Source: an uncultured Bacteroidota bacterium (lineage in GTDB: Bacteria; Bacteroidota; Bacteroidia; Chitinophagales; Chitinophagaceae). Taken from it: a DNA stretch of 5,809 bases. Below the pieces are notes generated by a model. It was not told where the DNA came from. It made no database searches and saw only the letters and a list, made by a program, of their open reading frames with translations. A program made the translations under genes and the position numbers. This document shows, piece by piece, positions 1 through 5,809 of the stretch; position 1 is the stretch's first letter; every line of letters starts with the position of its first letter. The DNA is taken from contig CAIJZF010000108.1 in NCBI GenBank assembly GCA_903825095.1, forward strand, positions 1-5,809. Direction: 5' to 3'.

Positions 1-283
1 GTATTCTTCTTTCTTTATAAAATTCATCCGGCTCTACTTCTTCAATCACCACCACTTTACCATCTGCAGGAGAAACAATGGCCTCCTCACTAATAGTTAA
101 TGGACGAACAGGCATTCTAAAAAAAGAAACTATAAATAAGAAAAAGGCAACTGTAATAATAAATACAGCCCATGCAGCTATGATGGAGATAGGAAATAAA
201 TAAGAGAAATTAAGAATATTCAAAACACCTACGAATATCGCAATCAAGGAAATAGTAGCCGTACCTTCTTTATGTATAGTCAT
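1..283 (-). CDS. psd: Phosphatidylserine decarboxylase, N-terminal part (partial, runs off the left edge)
   Basis: This is the first 94 codons of a phosphatidylserine decarboxylase, the inner-membrane enzyme that converts phosphatidylserine to phosphatidylethanolamine. The visible protein begins MTIHKEGTATI, has two hydrophobic stretches at about residues 12-28 and 33-55, then the family hallmark SPADGKVVVIEEVE from residue 71. Two N-terminal membrane segments followed by SPADG fit the short bacterial Psd type, which is roughly 210-230 residues long. The self-cleaving Gly-Ser site that generates the pyruvoyl cofactor would lie in the missing C-terminal part, so activity cannot be judged. The ATG at 283-281 is secure because an in-frame TAA lies three codons upstream. 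It follows cdsA by 30 bases on the same strand, consistent with a phospholipid operon. A promoter-like box in that gap might give it additional transcription. Confidence 0.9.
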   Translation of the reverse strand, partial: MTIHKEGTATISLIAIFVGVLNILNFSYLFPISIIAAWAVFIITVAFFLFIVSFFRMPVRPLTISEEAIVSPADGKVVVIEEVEPDEFYKERRI

Positions 284-299
284 TATGTAAATTTAGTTG

Positions 300-307
300 C
301 AAATGTA
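300..307 (-). promoter_or_regulatory. Possible Bacteroidota -7 promoter box upstream of psd
   Basis: Read on the minus strand, the bases are TACATTTG followed by CAA. This fits the TAnnTTTG -7 element known for the Bacteroidota primary sigma factor. It lies in the 30-base gap between cdsA and psd and would place a transcript start about 10 bases before the psd ATG. No TTG -33 element is visible at the usual spacing, so it may be chance or a weak internal promoter. Confidence 0.25.
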
Positions 308-313
308 AAACAT

Positions 314-1174
314 CTAAAACAGAATCTGAAGAATTAGCCATACAAATGGGGTGGCAAATAAGATAGAATCAAACCTGTCTAAGAAACCACCATGGCCTGG
401 CATCATACTACCACTGTCTTTCACGCCAGCAAGCCTCTTTAATTTACTCTCTAATAAATCTCCAAAATTACCTGCAATAGAGGCTATTAAACTAATATAA
501 AAAATATATTTCTCTTGAATAGGCACTACCATGGCCATCACCTTAGACACAATTAATACCGATAAGATAATACCCGCAATAGTACCTTCCCATGTTTTAT
601 TGGGAGATATGGGAGACAATGGCGTCTTGCCAATGACTGAGCCCACTAAATAAGCCATGGTATCGTTTACCCAAATAGATACAATTAATATTAAGGGAAT
701 AGAAAAAGTCCAGCTACCAAAATAAGAATTGGTCATAAAACTTTTTAATTGAAAAAATAAAGACAAGCACATAGGTATATACACTAAGCCAGCAAAAGAA
801 ATAGCCCAGTTTTGTAAATTAATTTTCTTAGTAAAAATATCTACAATAATCATTAATGCAAGTACGAAAGGAAGGGCTCTGCTGCCTAAAAACTTAATGC
901 TTATTCCATTAATGGCTAAATCCACAGGACCTAGTGTCATCATCATTAAACAACCTATTACTAATAAACCCCATTTATGAACAGGGGTAATATTTTGATA
1001 GCTAGGATAAATGAGTGCTAATAGTTTTTGGTACTCATATAAACAACCTAATTGTATAATTAAAAACAATGTAAAAAAAGACCAAGTATTCCAAATCAAG
1101 CCTGCTAGCATAACAATAACAAATACAATGGCAGACAGGGTTCTTTGTTTTAAAACAGATGCGTTAGAGACCAT
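314..1174 (-). CDS. cdsA: Phosphatidate cytidylyltransferase (CDP-diacylglycerol synthase)
   Basis: This 286-residue integral membrane protein is expected to form CDP-diacylglycerol from phosphatidate and CTP, the branch point for phosphatidylserine, phosphatidylethanolamine and phosphatidylglycerol synthesis. Most of it is hydrophobic, with segments near residues 13-45, 68-82, 100-112, 123-142, 157-180, 198-217, 223-236 and 268-285. The conserved block NDTMAYLVGS (170-179) is followed by SPNKTWEG (190-197). The C-terminal family signature runs from Ser243 to Asp269 as SKLKR, then KDSG, then PGHGGFLDRFD; Asp266 and Asp269 correspond to the metal-binding aspartates. Length is normal for the family and nothing key is missing. 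The start is ATG, 28 bases after the DUF2007 gene stop. Psd follows 30 bases downstream, so two steps of phosphatidylethanolamine synthesis sit side by side. Confidence 0.96.
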   Translation of the reverse strand: MVSNASVLKQRTLSAIVFVIVMLAGLIWNTWSFFTLFLIIQLGCLYEYQKLLALIYPSYQNITPVHKWGLLVIGCLMMMTLGPVDLAINGISIKFLGSRALPFVLALMIIVDIFTKKINLQNWAISFAGLVYIPMCLSLFFQLKSFMTNSYFGSWTFSIPLILIVSIWVNDTMAYLVGSVIGKTPLSPISPNKTWEGTIAGIILSVLIVSKVMAMVVPIQEKYIFYISLIASIAGNFGDLLESKLKRLAGVKDSGSMMPGHGGFLDRFDSILFATPFVWLILQILF

Positions 1175-1202
1175 AGAAAAGAATTATAAATGGGTAAAAA
1201 AT

Positions 1203-1421
1203 TTATGATTGAACAGTATTCAATTGAATGGTTGAAATAAGCGCTTGGGCTTTTTCAAACATATCCAAAGGTACATATACTTCCACTTCTCCTAAAAAAA
1301 CATAGGAAGAATCTTGCTTATTAAGCGTTTTAGCAGGAATTTCATTTTCATTTAAAATGCCCATCACCATAGAAGAGGCCGCCAACTGCGAACTACTAAA
1401 TACTTTTTTCCAATCCTGCAT
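1203..1421 (-). CDS. DUF2007 family small protein
   Basis: This 72-residue soluble protein begins MQDWKKVFSSSQLAAS and contains LNKQDSSYVFLGEVEVYVP at about residues 34-52, followed by an FEKAQALI helix. That pattern is typical of DUF2007 ('putative signal transducing protein'), a small ferredoxin-like fold whose biochemical role is not established. It has no membrane segment, catalytic motif or cysteine. The ATG at 1421 lies inside the upstream protease gene in another frame; the 26-base overlap suggests translational coupling. cdsA begins 28 bases after its stop. Its constant company with CPBP proteases and lipid genes in Bacteroidota (from memory, not checked) hints at a regulatory or adaptor role, but that is inference. 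Confidence 0.85.
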   Translation of the reverse strand: MQDWKKVFSSSQLAASSMVMGILNENEIPAKTLNKQDSSYVFLGEVEVYVPLDMFEKAQALISTIQLNTVQS

Positions 1422-2301
1422 TTGAGTAATTATTTTTTAATTGTTGTAATAAATAGTAAATGCCTGCCAGTGCGATTATACCCCAATAAATAGGTAAATT
1501 ATCATCCATCATCTTTTCAACACTGGCTGGATTATCTCGAATACTATATAAAATAACTACGGCAATACCATTGTTTAAAAAATGAAGCAATACAGGAAGC
1601 CAAATAGTTTTAGAATAATGATAAACATATCCAAGTACCATACCCAATGCCATTCTAGATAAAAAACCATAAAAAGAAAAATGGATGGCACTAAAAAAAA
1701 TGGCCGTTAAAATAATAGCAGCATAGGGTTTACCTGTCAAATCCAATACTATTTTTTGAAGTGTGCCTCTAAAATAAACTTCTTCAATAATGGAAGGAAT
1801 AACTGCGACGGCTAATAAGGCAAAGGCTAAATCCTTTAATGAACTCATATGCGTCATGGACAACATGGCTTTTTTATATTGGGCTTCTAAACCTTCTGCC
1901 CAATTTTTAAAATTCGTAGGAATAGGAATTTTTTCTGTCAAACTTCCTAAGGCACCGCTGAGCACTAAACCAGTAAGTGCTATTAGAATAACAATGCCTG
2001 CCGATTGATAAGATTTCATAGGCGTAAAACCCATATTCGCCATCCAGTTCCCTTTTACTAAAATAGCAAGGACTATGCTGGGAAGTCCAAAGGCGATAAT
2101 AGAAGCTAGCGCATTGGCAAACTGTGCCATGGAAGCATATTCGGGTTGCATAATCACTTTTTGCATCTCAGAAAAAGGAATATGCAAGATGGCCGATACA
2201 ATAGAAAAACTAATTAAGGCCCCTAGTATCATGCCAATTCCTGTTAAGCCTAAAAAAAGGGCCATTCGCATAGGAGGTCTCATATCAAATAATTGGTACA
2301 T
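1396..2301 (-). CDS. CPBP family intramembrane metalloprotease (CAAX protease/Abi)
   Basis: This is a polytopic membrane protein of 301 residues from the ATG at 2301. A TTG two codons upstream (2307) could extend it to 303; I prefer the ATG. Hydrophobic segments lie near residues 12-40, 60-82, 102-118, 157-172, 194-207, 216-228, 234-252 and 273-287. The second half carries the full CPBP/Abi motif set: EEVYFR with Glu173, Glu174 and Arg178; FSAIH ending in His207; and HFLNN with His240 and Asn244. These are the residues expected to form the intramembrane metal site seen in Rce1-type proteases. Substrates cannot be inferred: bacterial members include prenyl-protein protease relatives, bacteriocin self-immunity proteins and scaffolding factors. 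It is the first gene of the minus-strand cluster and overlaps DUF2007 by 26 bases. No peptide-pheromone or bacteriocin gene is visible nearby. Confidence 0.9.
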   Translation of the reverse strand: MYQLFDMRPPMRMALFLGLTGIGMILGALISFSIVSAILHIPFSEMQKVIMQPEYASMAQFANALASIIAFGLPSIVLAILVKGNWMANMGFTPMKSYQSAGIVILIALTGLVLSGALGSLTEKIPIPTNFKNWAEGLEAQYKKAMLSMTHMSSLKDLAFALLAVAVIPSIIEEVYFRGTLQKIVLDLTGKPYAAIILTAIFFSAIHFSFYGFLSRMALGMVLGYVYHYSKTIWLPVLLHFLNNGIAVVILYSIRDNPASVEKMMDDNLPIYWGIIALAGIYYLLQQLKNNYSNAGLEKSI

Positions 2302-2304
2302 TTG
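2297..2304 (+). promoter_or_regulatory. Probable -7 promoter box for dusB
   Basis: TACATTTG, followed by CAA, matches the Bacteroidota TAnnTTTG -7 element exactly. It would start a transcript near position 2311, leaving a leader of about 30 bases before the dusB ATG. The box contains the complement of the divergent protease ATG (2299-2301), so the dusB promoter would overlap the protease coding start. No clear TTG -33 element is seen at the usual distance. Confidence 0.4.
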
Positions 2305-2340
2305 CAATCGTATCAGTTAGATGCAAGATAATGAATTCAT

Positions 2341-3378
2341 ATGGTTTCTATAGGCCCTATTCAATTACCCGATTTTCCGCTATTACTCGCTCCTATGGAG
2401 GATGTAAGCGATCCGCCTTTTAGAGCCGTTTGTAAAGAAAACGGGGCCGACCTCATGTACACCGAATTTATTAGTAGTGAGGGTTTAATTCGTGATGCCA
2501 TTAAGAGTAGACAAAAACTAGACATATTTGATTACGAGCGTCCCATAGGTATTCAAATTTTTGGTGGTGATGAAGAAGCCATGGCCCTTTGCACCAAAAT
2601 TGTAGACACTGTCAACCCCGATTTAATTGATATTAATTTTGGTTGCCCTGTAAAAAAAGTAGTAACCAAGGGTGCAGGTGCGGGTGTTTTAAAAGATTTA
2701 GATTTAATGGTACGTTTAACAGAAGCGGTGGTGAAAAGTACCAACCTACCGGTTACTGTCAAAACAAGATTAGGCTGGGATGAGAGTACTAAGAATATTC
2801 ATGAAGTAGCTTTAAGATTACAAGACGTGGGTGTAAAAGCATTAGCGATTCATGGACGTACAAGAGTACAAATGTATAAAGGCGAAGCCGATTGGACTTT
2901 AATTGGTGAGATAAAAAACGACCCACGCATACATATTCCCATTTTTGGAAATGGCGATATTAATTCTCCTGAAAAAGCTTTGGAATATAAAAATAAATAC
3001 GGCGTTGATGGTATTATGATAGGTCGCGCTGCCATTGGTTATCCTTGGATATTTAGAGAGATAAAACATTTTGTTGAAACAGGAGAAAGAAGAGCAGACC
3101 CTACTATAGAAGAGCGTGTAGAAGTGGCGAGACAACATTTAATAAAATCCATGGAGTGGAAAGGACCTATTGCAGGCATTAATGAAATGAGAAGACATTA
3201 TGCTAATTATTTAAGAGGGCTTCCCAATATTAAAGAGTATAGAAATAAATTAGTGCGCATTACTACACAAAATGAAATTGAAGAAATCTTAGATGAGATT
3301 AAAGAAAAGTACAAAGACATAGCCATTGAATCGGGTAAGATTGTATTAGAAAACTACCACGAGCACTGCCCTATTTAG
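2341..3378 (+). CDS. dusB: tRNA-dihydrouridine synthase
   Basis: This 345-residue FMN-dependent enzyme reduces specific uridines of the tRNA D-loop to dihydrouridine using NADPH. The N-terminal TIM barrel starts with APMEDVSDPPFR (17-28). The Dus signature NFGCPVKKVV (99-108) supplies the catalytic Cys102, and GAGAG follows at 111-115. FMN and substrate contacts expected for the family are visible: Gln72 in IQIFGG, Lys141 in VKTRLGW, His171 and Arg173 in IHGRTR, GNGDI (203-207) and IGRAA (227-231). The C-terminal helical domain has the EMRRHYANYLRGLP tRNA-binding region (282-295). The signature and length fit the DusB subgroup. The ATG is fixed by an in-frame TGA three codons upstream. No obvious Shine-Dalgarno sequence precedes it. 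It stands alone between the divergent lipid cluster and the convergent peroxidase gene. Confidence 0.95.
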   Translation: MVSIGPIQLPDFPLLLAPMEDVSDPPFRAVCKENGADLMYTEFISSEGLIRDAIKSRQKLDIFDYERPIGIQIFGGDEEAMALCTKIVDTVNPDLIDINFGCPVKKVVTKGAGAGVLKDLDLMVRLTEAVVKSTNLPVTVKTRLGWDESTKNIHEVALRLQDVGVKALAIHGRTRVQMYKGEADWTLIGEIKNDPRIHIPIFGNGDINSPEKALEYKNKYGVDGIMIGRAAIGYPWIFREIKHFVETGERRADPTIEERVEVARQHLIKSMEWKGPIAGINEMRRHYANYLRGLPNIKEYRNKLVRITTQNEIEEILDEIKEKYKDIAIESGKIVLENYHEHCPI

Positions 3379-3400
3379 TTAGTTTTATTTTTAAATACCT

Positions 3401-3423
3401 AATAAACGAGCTTTATTTTTTTT
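3401..3423 (+). terminator. Weak hairpin and T-run downstream of dusB
   Basis: AATAAA (3401-3406) can pair with TTTATT (3412-3417) around the loop CGAGC, and eight T residues run through 3423. The stem is all A-T and only six pairs long, so it is weak for an intrinsic terminator. A second TTTATT copy at 3384-3389 could pair with the same AATAAA. It lies between the convergent dusB and peroxidase genes and overlaps the end of the latter. Confidence 0.3.
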
Positions 3424-4069
3424 CAATCGCTTCAATTACTGAAGCGTCTAGTGGATCCACTGTCATAGGAAAATAATGGGTAAGTGTCCCCTGTTCATCC
3501 ACTAAGTATTTACAAAAATTCCAAGCAGGCTCTTGATGATTCCAACCATTAATAGTCATATCTGACAACCACTTAAATACTTCGTTTTGATGATTCTTTT
3601 TTATTACGATTGACTTTGCCATTAAAGGAAAGCTTACGCCATAATTTTTCTTGCAAAAAGCAGCAATACTTTCATTGTCCTTGGTTTCTTGCTCCTTAAA
3701 GTCATTGGCAGGAAAACCAACCACTACAAGGCTTTCAGCATATTTTTCTTGTAATTTTTCAAGCGCTTCGTATTGTCCGGTGAAACCACAATCACTAGCA
3801 GTGTTTACGATTAATACTTTCTTTCCTTTCAATGAAGCAAAATTGAAATCCTTGCCATTGATATCTTTTGTGGTTAAACTATAAAAAGAAACCAAGGGTA
3901 TTTTATTTTCTTTATTTATTTGAATTTGTTTTTTACCTGCTCCCTTACTCGTCCACATAATAGCAGGGTAAATTGTTTTCAAAATAGATTGGCGATAAGA
4001 CATGCCTTGTTTTTTCATCAACAATGTGGCAGAAACTAAAACACCTAAAGCGATGGCAATTTTTATCAT
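3413..4069 (-). CDS. Glutathione peroxidase family protein with N-terminal membrane anchor
   Basis: This 218-residue protein, counted from the ATG at 4069, has a thioredoxin-fold peroxidase domain from about residue 57. Expected activity is reduction of hydrogen peroxide or lipid hydroperoxides. The catalytic tetrad is present: Cys94 in NTASDCGFTGQYEAL, Gln127 in GFPANDFKEQE, and Trp183-Asn184 in AWNFCKYLVD. Cys139 in AAFCKKNYG sits where thioredoxin-dependent members carry the resolving cysteine; the middle cysteine of plant enzymes is Ala121 here. This points to a two-cysteine, thioredoxin-linked enzyme rather than a true glutathione user (inference). Residues 4-18 are hydrophobic and followed by Lys-Lys, forming an anchor or signal, with a 40-residue basic linker before the domain. 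A TTG at 4090 would add seven residues (KNKK-rich); the ATG is preferred. It follows the aldehyde dehydrogenase stop by 22 bases, apparently one operon. Confidence 0.9.
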   Translation of the reverse strand: MIKIAIALGVLVSATLLMKKQGMSYRQSILKTIYPAIMWTSKGAGKKQIQINKENKIPLVSFYSLTTKDINGKDFNFASLKGKKVLIVNTASDCGFTGQYEALEKLQEKYAESLVVVGFPANDFKEQETKDNESIAAFCKKNYGVSFPLMAKSIVIKKNHQNEVFKWLSDMTINGWNHQEPAWNFCKYLVDEQGTLTHYFPMTVDPLDASVIEAIEKK

Positions 4070-4091
4070 AACATTTTTTTTATTTTTCAAT

Positions 4092-5459
4092 CTATCCTAT
4101 TAATCTTTTTAATAACCAAGCCTTGCCTTTATAGGGAGGGTATTTAAAACCAGGATCTATCCAGGTAGGTGTTTTTAACACCGACTTCGTGTGCGTAAAA
4201 GTATCAAAACTTAATTTACCATGATAGCCTCCTGTTCCGCTAAAACCCCTGCCACCAAAGGGTAATTCATGATTGGTAATATGCATGGTTGCATTGTTTA
4301 CACAAGCACCCCCAGAAGGTACATTGGTCAACCAATAGGCTTCATCATTTTTATTTTCAGTGAAAACATAAAAGGCCAATGGATTTGGATTTTTTTGAAT
4401 AATGGCCAAGGCTTCTTCTTTCGATGCATAAGTAAGAATGGGAAGGATGGGGCCAAAAATCTCCTCCTGCATAATTTTTGCATCTGGATGAACCTCTATC
4501 ATAATCGTTGGTTCAATAAATAATTTTTCTCTATTTGATTTACCTCCATATACAATTTCACCATCTCCTAAATAAGAAGTAAGACGCAACCATTGTTTAT
4601 CGTTAATAATTTTACCATAATGTTCTGAGGACGCTGCGTCTGCTCCATAGAAATTTTGAATGGCAATAATTAATTCTTTAATGAGCTGATCTCTTAAATG
4701 ATGGGGTACTAAAATATAGTCAGGGGCAATACACATTTGACCGCAATTAGAAAATTTAGGATTGGCTAAACGACGCGCTGCCACTCTTATGTTGGCATCA
4801 CCACCAATCACTGCAGGGCTCTTCCCTCCTAACTCTAAGGTCACGGGCACTAATTGCTCGGCTGCTAATTTGTAAATAATTTTTCCCACCATGGTACTGC
4901 CCGTATAAAAGATATGGTCGAATCTATTTTCAGTAAGTAGTGGTGGAAGTACCGTTGCCCCGTCCCCTTCTAAATACATCATGTAATTTTCAGGAAATAA
5001 AGAATGAATTATTTTTTGCATCACCGCTGCTGTAGCTGGCGCAAACTCAGATGGTTTTAAGACCGCACAATTTCCACCCGCAATGGCACCAATTAAGGGC
5101 GTAAATAATAATTGAAAAGGATAGTTCCAAGGAGCGATAATACATACCACCCCTAAAGGTTCTTGTAGGGTATAACTTGAAGAAGGCATATTGACCAAAT
5201 TAGTGGCCACCGAATTAGGTTCCATCCAAGTTTTCAAATGTTTAATCGTATAATTTAGTTCACTTAAGAAAAAACCTATCTCTGTAGCCCAGGCATCTTC
5301 ATCAGTTTTTTTCAAATCCGCATAAAGCGCTTGGTATAATTGTTTTTCAGACTCTAAAACAGCTTTTTTTAGGCGTTCTAGCTGTAGCATTCTGAACTCG
5401 TAGGACTGGGTAGCGCCTGTTGCAAAATACGAACGTAGGCTATGAATAGTAGTAGGCAT
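4092..5459 (-). CDS. Aldehyde dehydrogenase, ALDH3-like
   Basis: This NAD(P)-dependent enzyme, 455 residues from the ATG at 5459, oxidises aldehydes to carboxylic acids. Features in order, counted from that ATG: LGVVCIIAPWNYPF with Asn112 (oxyanion hole), KPSE (135-138) for cofactor binding, FYTGSTMVG (184-192) in the Rossmann fold, LELGGKSP with general base Glu209, NCGQMCIAPDY with catalytic Cys243, and EEIFGP starting at Glu332. Short length and the IAPDY and SGG motifs match the ALDH3 group, which includes fatty-aldehyde and coniferyl-aldehyde enzymes, so medium- or long-chain or aromatic aldehydes are likely substrates. It lacks the hydrophobic C-terminal tail of vertebrate fatty-aldehyde dehydrogenase. 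The residue before the catalytic Cys is Met where Thr is usual, and NPK replaces the common WGK upstream. A TTG at 5465 would add two residues. The peroxidase gene follows directly. Confidence 0.93.
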   Translation of the reverse strand: MPTTIHSLRSYFATGATQSYEFRMLQLERLKKAVLESEKQLYQALYADLKKTDEDAWATEIGFFLSELNYTIKHLKTWMEPNSVATNLVNMPSSSYTLQEPLGVVCIIAPWNYPFQLLFTPLIGAIAGGNCAVLKPSEFAPATAAVMQKIIHSLFPENYMMYLEGDGATVLPPLLTENRFDHIFYTGSTMVGKIIYKLAAEQLVPVTLELGGKSPAVIGGDANIRVAARRLANPKFSNCGQMCIAPDYILVPHHLRDQLIKELIIAIQNFYGADAASSEHYGKIINDKQWLRLTSYLGDGEIVYGGKSNREKLFIEPTIMIEVHPDAKIMQEEIFGPILPILTYASKEEALAIIQKNPNPLAFYVFTENKNDEAYWLTNVPSGGACVNNATMHITNHELPFGGRGFSGTGGYHGKLSFDTFTHTKSVLKTPTWIDPGFKYPPYKGKAWLLKRLIG

Positions 5460-5546
5460 AAGCAATGATTATTAGGCAATTTAAGTCTTATTCGTGAAAT
5501 AAAGCTGTTCATATTCAGTTCGTCAAATTATTTTCAAAAGTTCCAA

Positions 5547-5554
5547 AATATTTG
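5547..5554 (+). promoter_or_regulatory. Possible -7 promoter box for the Gfo/Idh/MocA gene
   Basis: AATATTTG differs from TAnnTTTG at one position. It would give a leader of roughly 40 bases before the ATG at 5603. No TTG -33 element is visible at the expected spacing. The divergent gap (5460-5602, 143 bases) is strongly AT-rich, so chance matches are likely. Confidence 0.2.
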
Positions 5555-5580
5555 ATAATTTAACACTATCAATAACGATT

Positions 5581-5588
5581 CAAAACTA
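5581..5588 (-). promoter_or_regulatory. Possible -7 promoter box for the aldehyde dehydrogenase/peroxidase pair
   Basis: On the minus strand this reads TAGTTTTG, an exact TAnnTTTG match. A start near 5574 would leave a leader of about 115 bases before the aldehyde dehydrogenase ATG. No matching -33 TTG lies at the usual spacing, so support is weak. Confidence 0.2.
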
Positions 5589-5602
5589 AATACTGATTTG
5601 CT

Positions 5603-5809
5603 ATGTCTAAGAAAAAAATTGACAATTCAAGAAGAGATTTTATAAGAAATTCGGCGCTTGCTTTAGGCGGATTTTACATCTTACCTAGACATGTTATAGG
5701 TGGAAAAGGATTTACTGCGCCAAGTGATAAATTACAAATTGCGGGCATCGGTGCCGGAGGTAAAGGAGAAAGTGATTTATTTAATTTTTACAATAGTGGC
5801 AAAGCAGAC
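5603..5809 (+). CDS. Tat-exported Gfo/Idh/MocA family oxidoreductase, N-terminal part (partial, runs off the right edge)
   Basis: The first 69 codons are visible. Residues 9-15, SRRDFIR, form a twin-arginine motif (Arg10-Arg11), followed by the hydrophobic stretch ALALGGFYIL (19-28), which together make a Tat signal. A cofactor-binding Rossmann start follows: SDKLQIAGIGAGGKG, with the GxGxxG glycines at 48, 50 and 53. This layout is characteristic of Bacteroidota Gfo/Idh/MocA dehydrogenases exported folded, with bound NAD(P), to the periplasm. Such proteins usually act on sugars, inositols or glycosides, but the substrate cannot be read from this fragment. There is no clear Ala-x-Ala cleavage site. 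The start is the ATG in GCTATGTCTAAG. The gene is divergent from the aldehyde dehydrogenase and is probably functionally separate from it. The missing part should carry the EKP-type catalytic lysine motif. Confidence 0.82.
   Translation, partial: MSKKKIDNSRRDFIRNSALALGGFYILPRHVIGGKGFTAPSDKLQIAGIGAGGKGESDLFNFYNSGKAD

Noticed and set aside
1011..1208. Plus-strand open frame of 65 codons over the cdsA start
   Set aside because: It is antisense to the cdsA N-terminus, with no family resemblance and no promoter-like box.
1396..2301. CPBP/Abi protein as part of a phage-defence or bacteriocin-immunity system
   Set aside because: The 'Abi' label belongs to the family name. The neighbours are housekeeping lipid and tRNA genes, with no toxin, peptide precursor, nuclease or mobile element, so context argues against it.
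1790..2320. Two plus-strand open frames (1790-2008 and 2075-2320) antisense to the CPBP protease
   Set aside because: Both are covered by a coding gene with intact motifs. Their translations look low in information and match no family known to me.
2553..2762. Open frame of 69 codons on the minus strand within dusB
   Set aside because: It lies antisense to a strongly conserved enzyme, resembles no family and has no plausible leader. The same holds for the antisense frames at 2850-3035 and 2899-3138.
4269..4523. Open frame of 84 codons on the plus strand
   Set aside because: It is fully antisense to the conserved C-terminal half of the aldehyde dehydrogenase and has no recognisable domain. 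It is a by-product of that gene's codon use.
5460..5602. Possible small RNA or riboswitch in the divergent gap
   Set aside because: The 143 bases are simply AT-rich. I could not find a stable stem, a conserved aptamer core or a terminator-like hairpin.

Overview
This is an AT-rich stretch of a Bacteroidota chromosome, most likely from the Chitinophagaceae or a related family; the taxon is inferred from protein style and gene order. Supporting signs are A-rich leaders without clear Shine-Dalgarno sequences, TAnnTTTG-type promoter boxes, the gene order CPBP protease / DUF2007 / cdsA / psd, and a Tat-exported Gfo/Idh/MocA oxidoreductase. Gene density is high. There is no mobile element, CRISPR array, RNA gene, prophage or defence-system signature. 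No gap between genes exceeds about 150 bases.

Left block (1-2301, minus strand): a tightly packed four-gene cluster, transcribed right to left. It runs from a CPBP-family intramembrane protease, through a small DUF2007 protein whose start overlaps the protease stop by 26 bases, to CdsA (CDP-diacylglycerol synthase) and the N-terminal part of phosphatidylserine decarboxylase (Psd, running off the left edge). CdsA makes the CDP-diacylglycerol from which phosphatidylserine is built, and Psd turns phosphatidylserine into phosphatidylethanolamine. The block is therefore membrane-lipid synthesis joined to two proteins of unclear partner role.

Middle (2341-3378, plus strand): dusB, a tRNA-dihydrouridine synthase, is divergent from the lipid block. 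Only 39 bases separate the two start codons, and a promoter-like box overlaps the protease start codon.

Right block (3413-5459, minus strand): an ALDH3-type aldehyde dehydrogenase followed 22 bases later by a glutathione-peroxidase-family protein with an N-terminal membrane anchor. They look like a two-gene operon for oxidised-lipid or aldehyde and peroxide detoxification (inference). The peroxidase converges on dusB, with a weak hairpin and T-run between them.

Right edge (5603-5809, plus strand): the start of a Tat-signal Gfo/Idh/MocA-family oxidoreductase, divergent from the aldehyde dehydrogenase.

I found no convincing undescribed system here. The points worth a second look are modest: a dyad at the dusB/protease junction, a TACATTTGCAA box shared by dusB and psd, and the membrane-anchored two-cysteine peroxidase paired with an aldehyde dehydrogenase.
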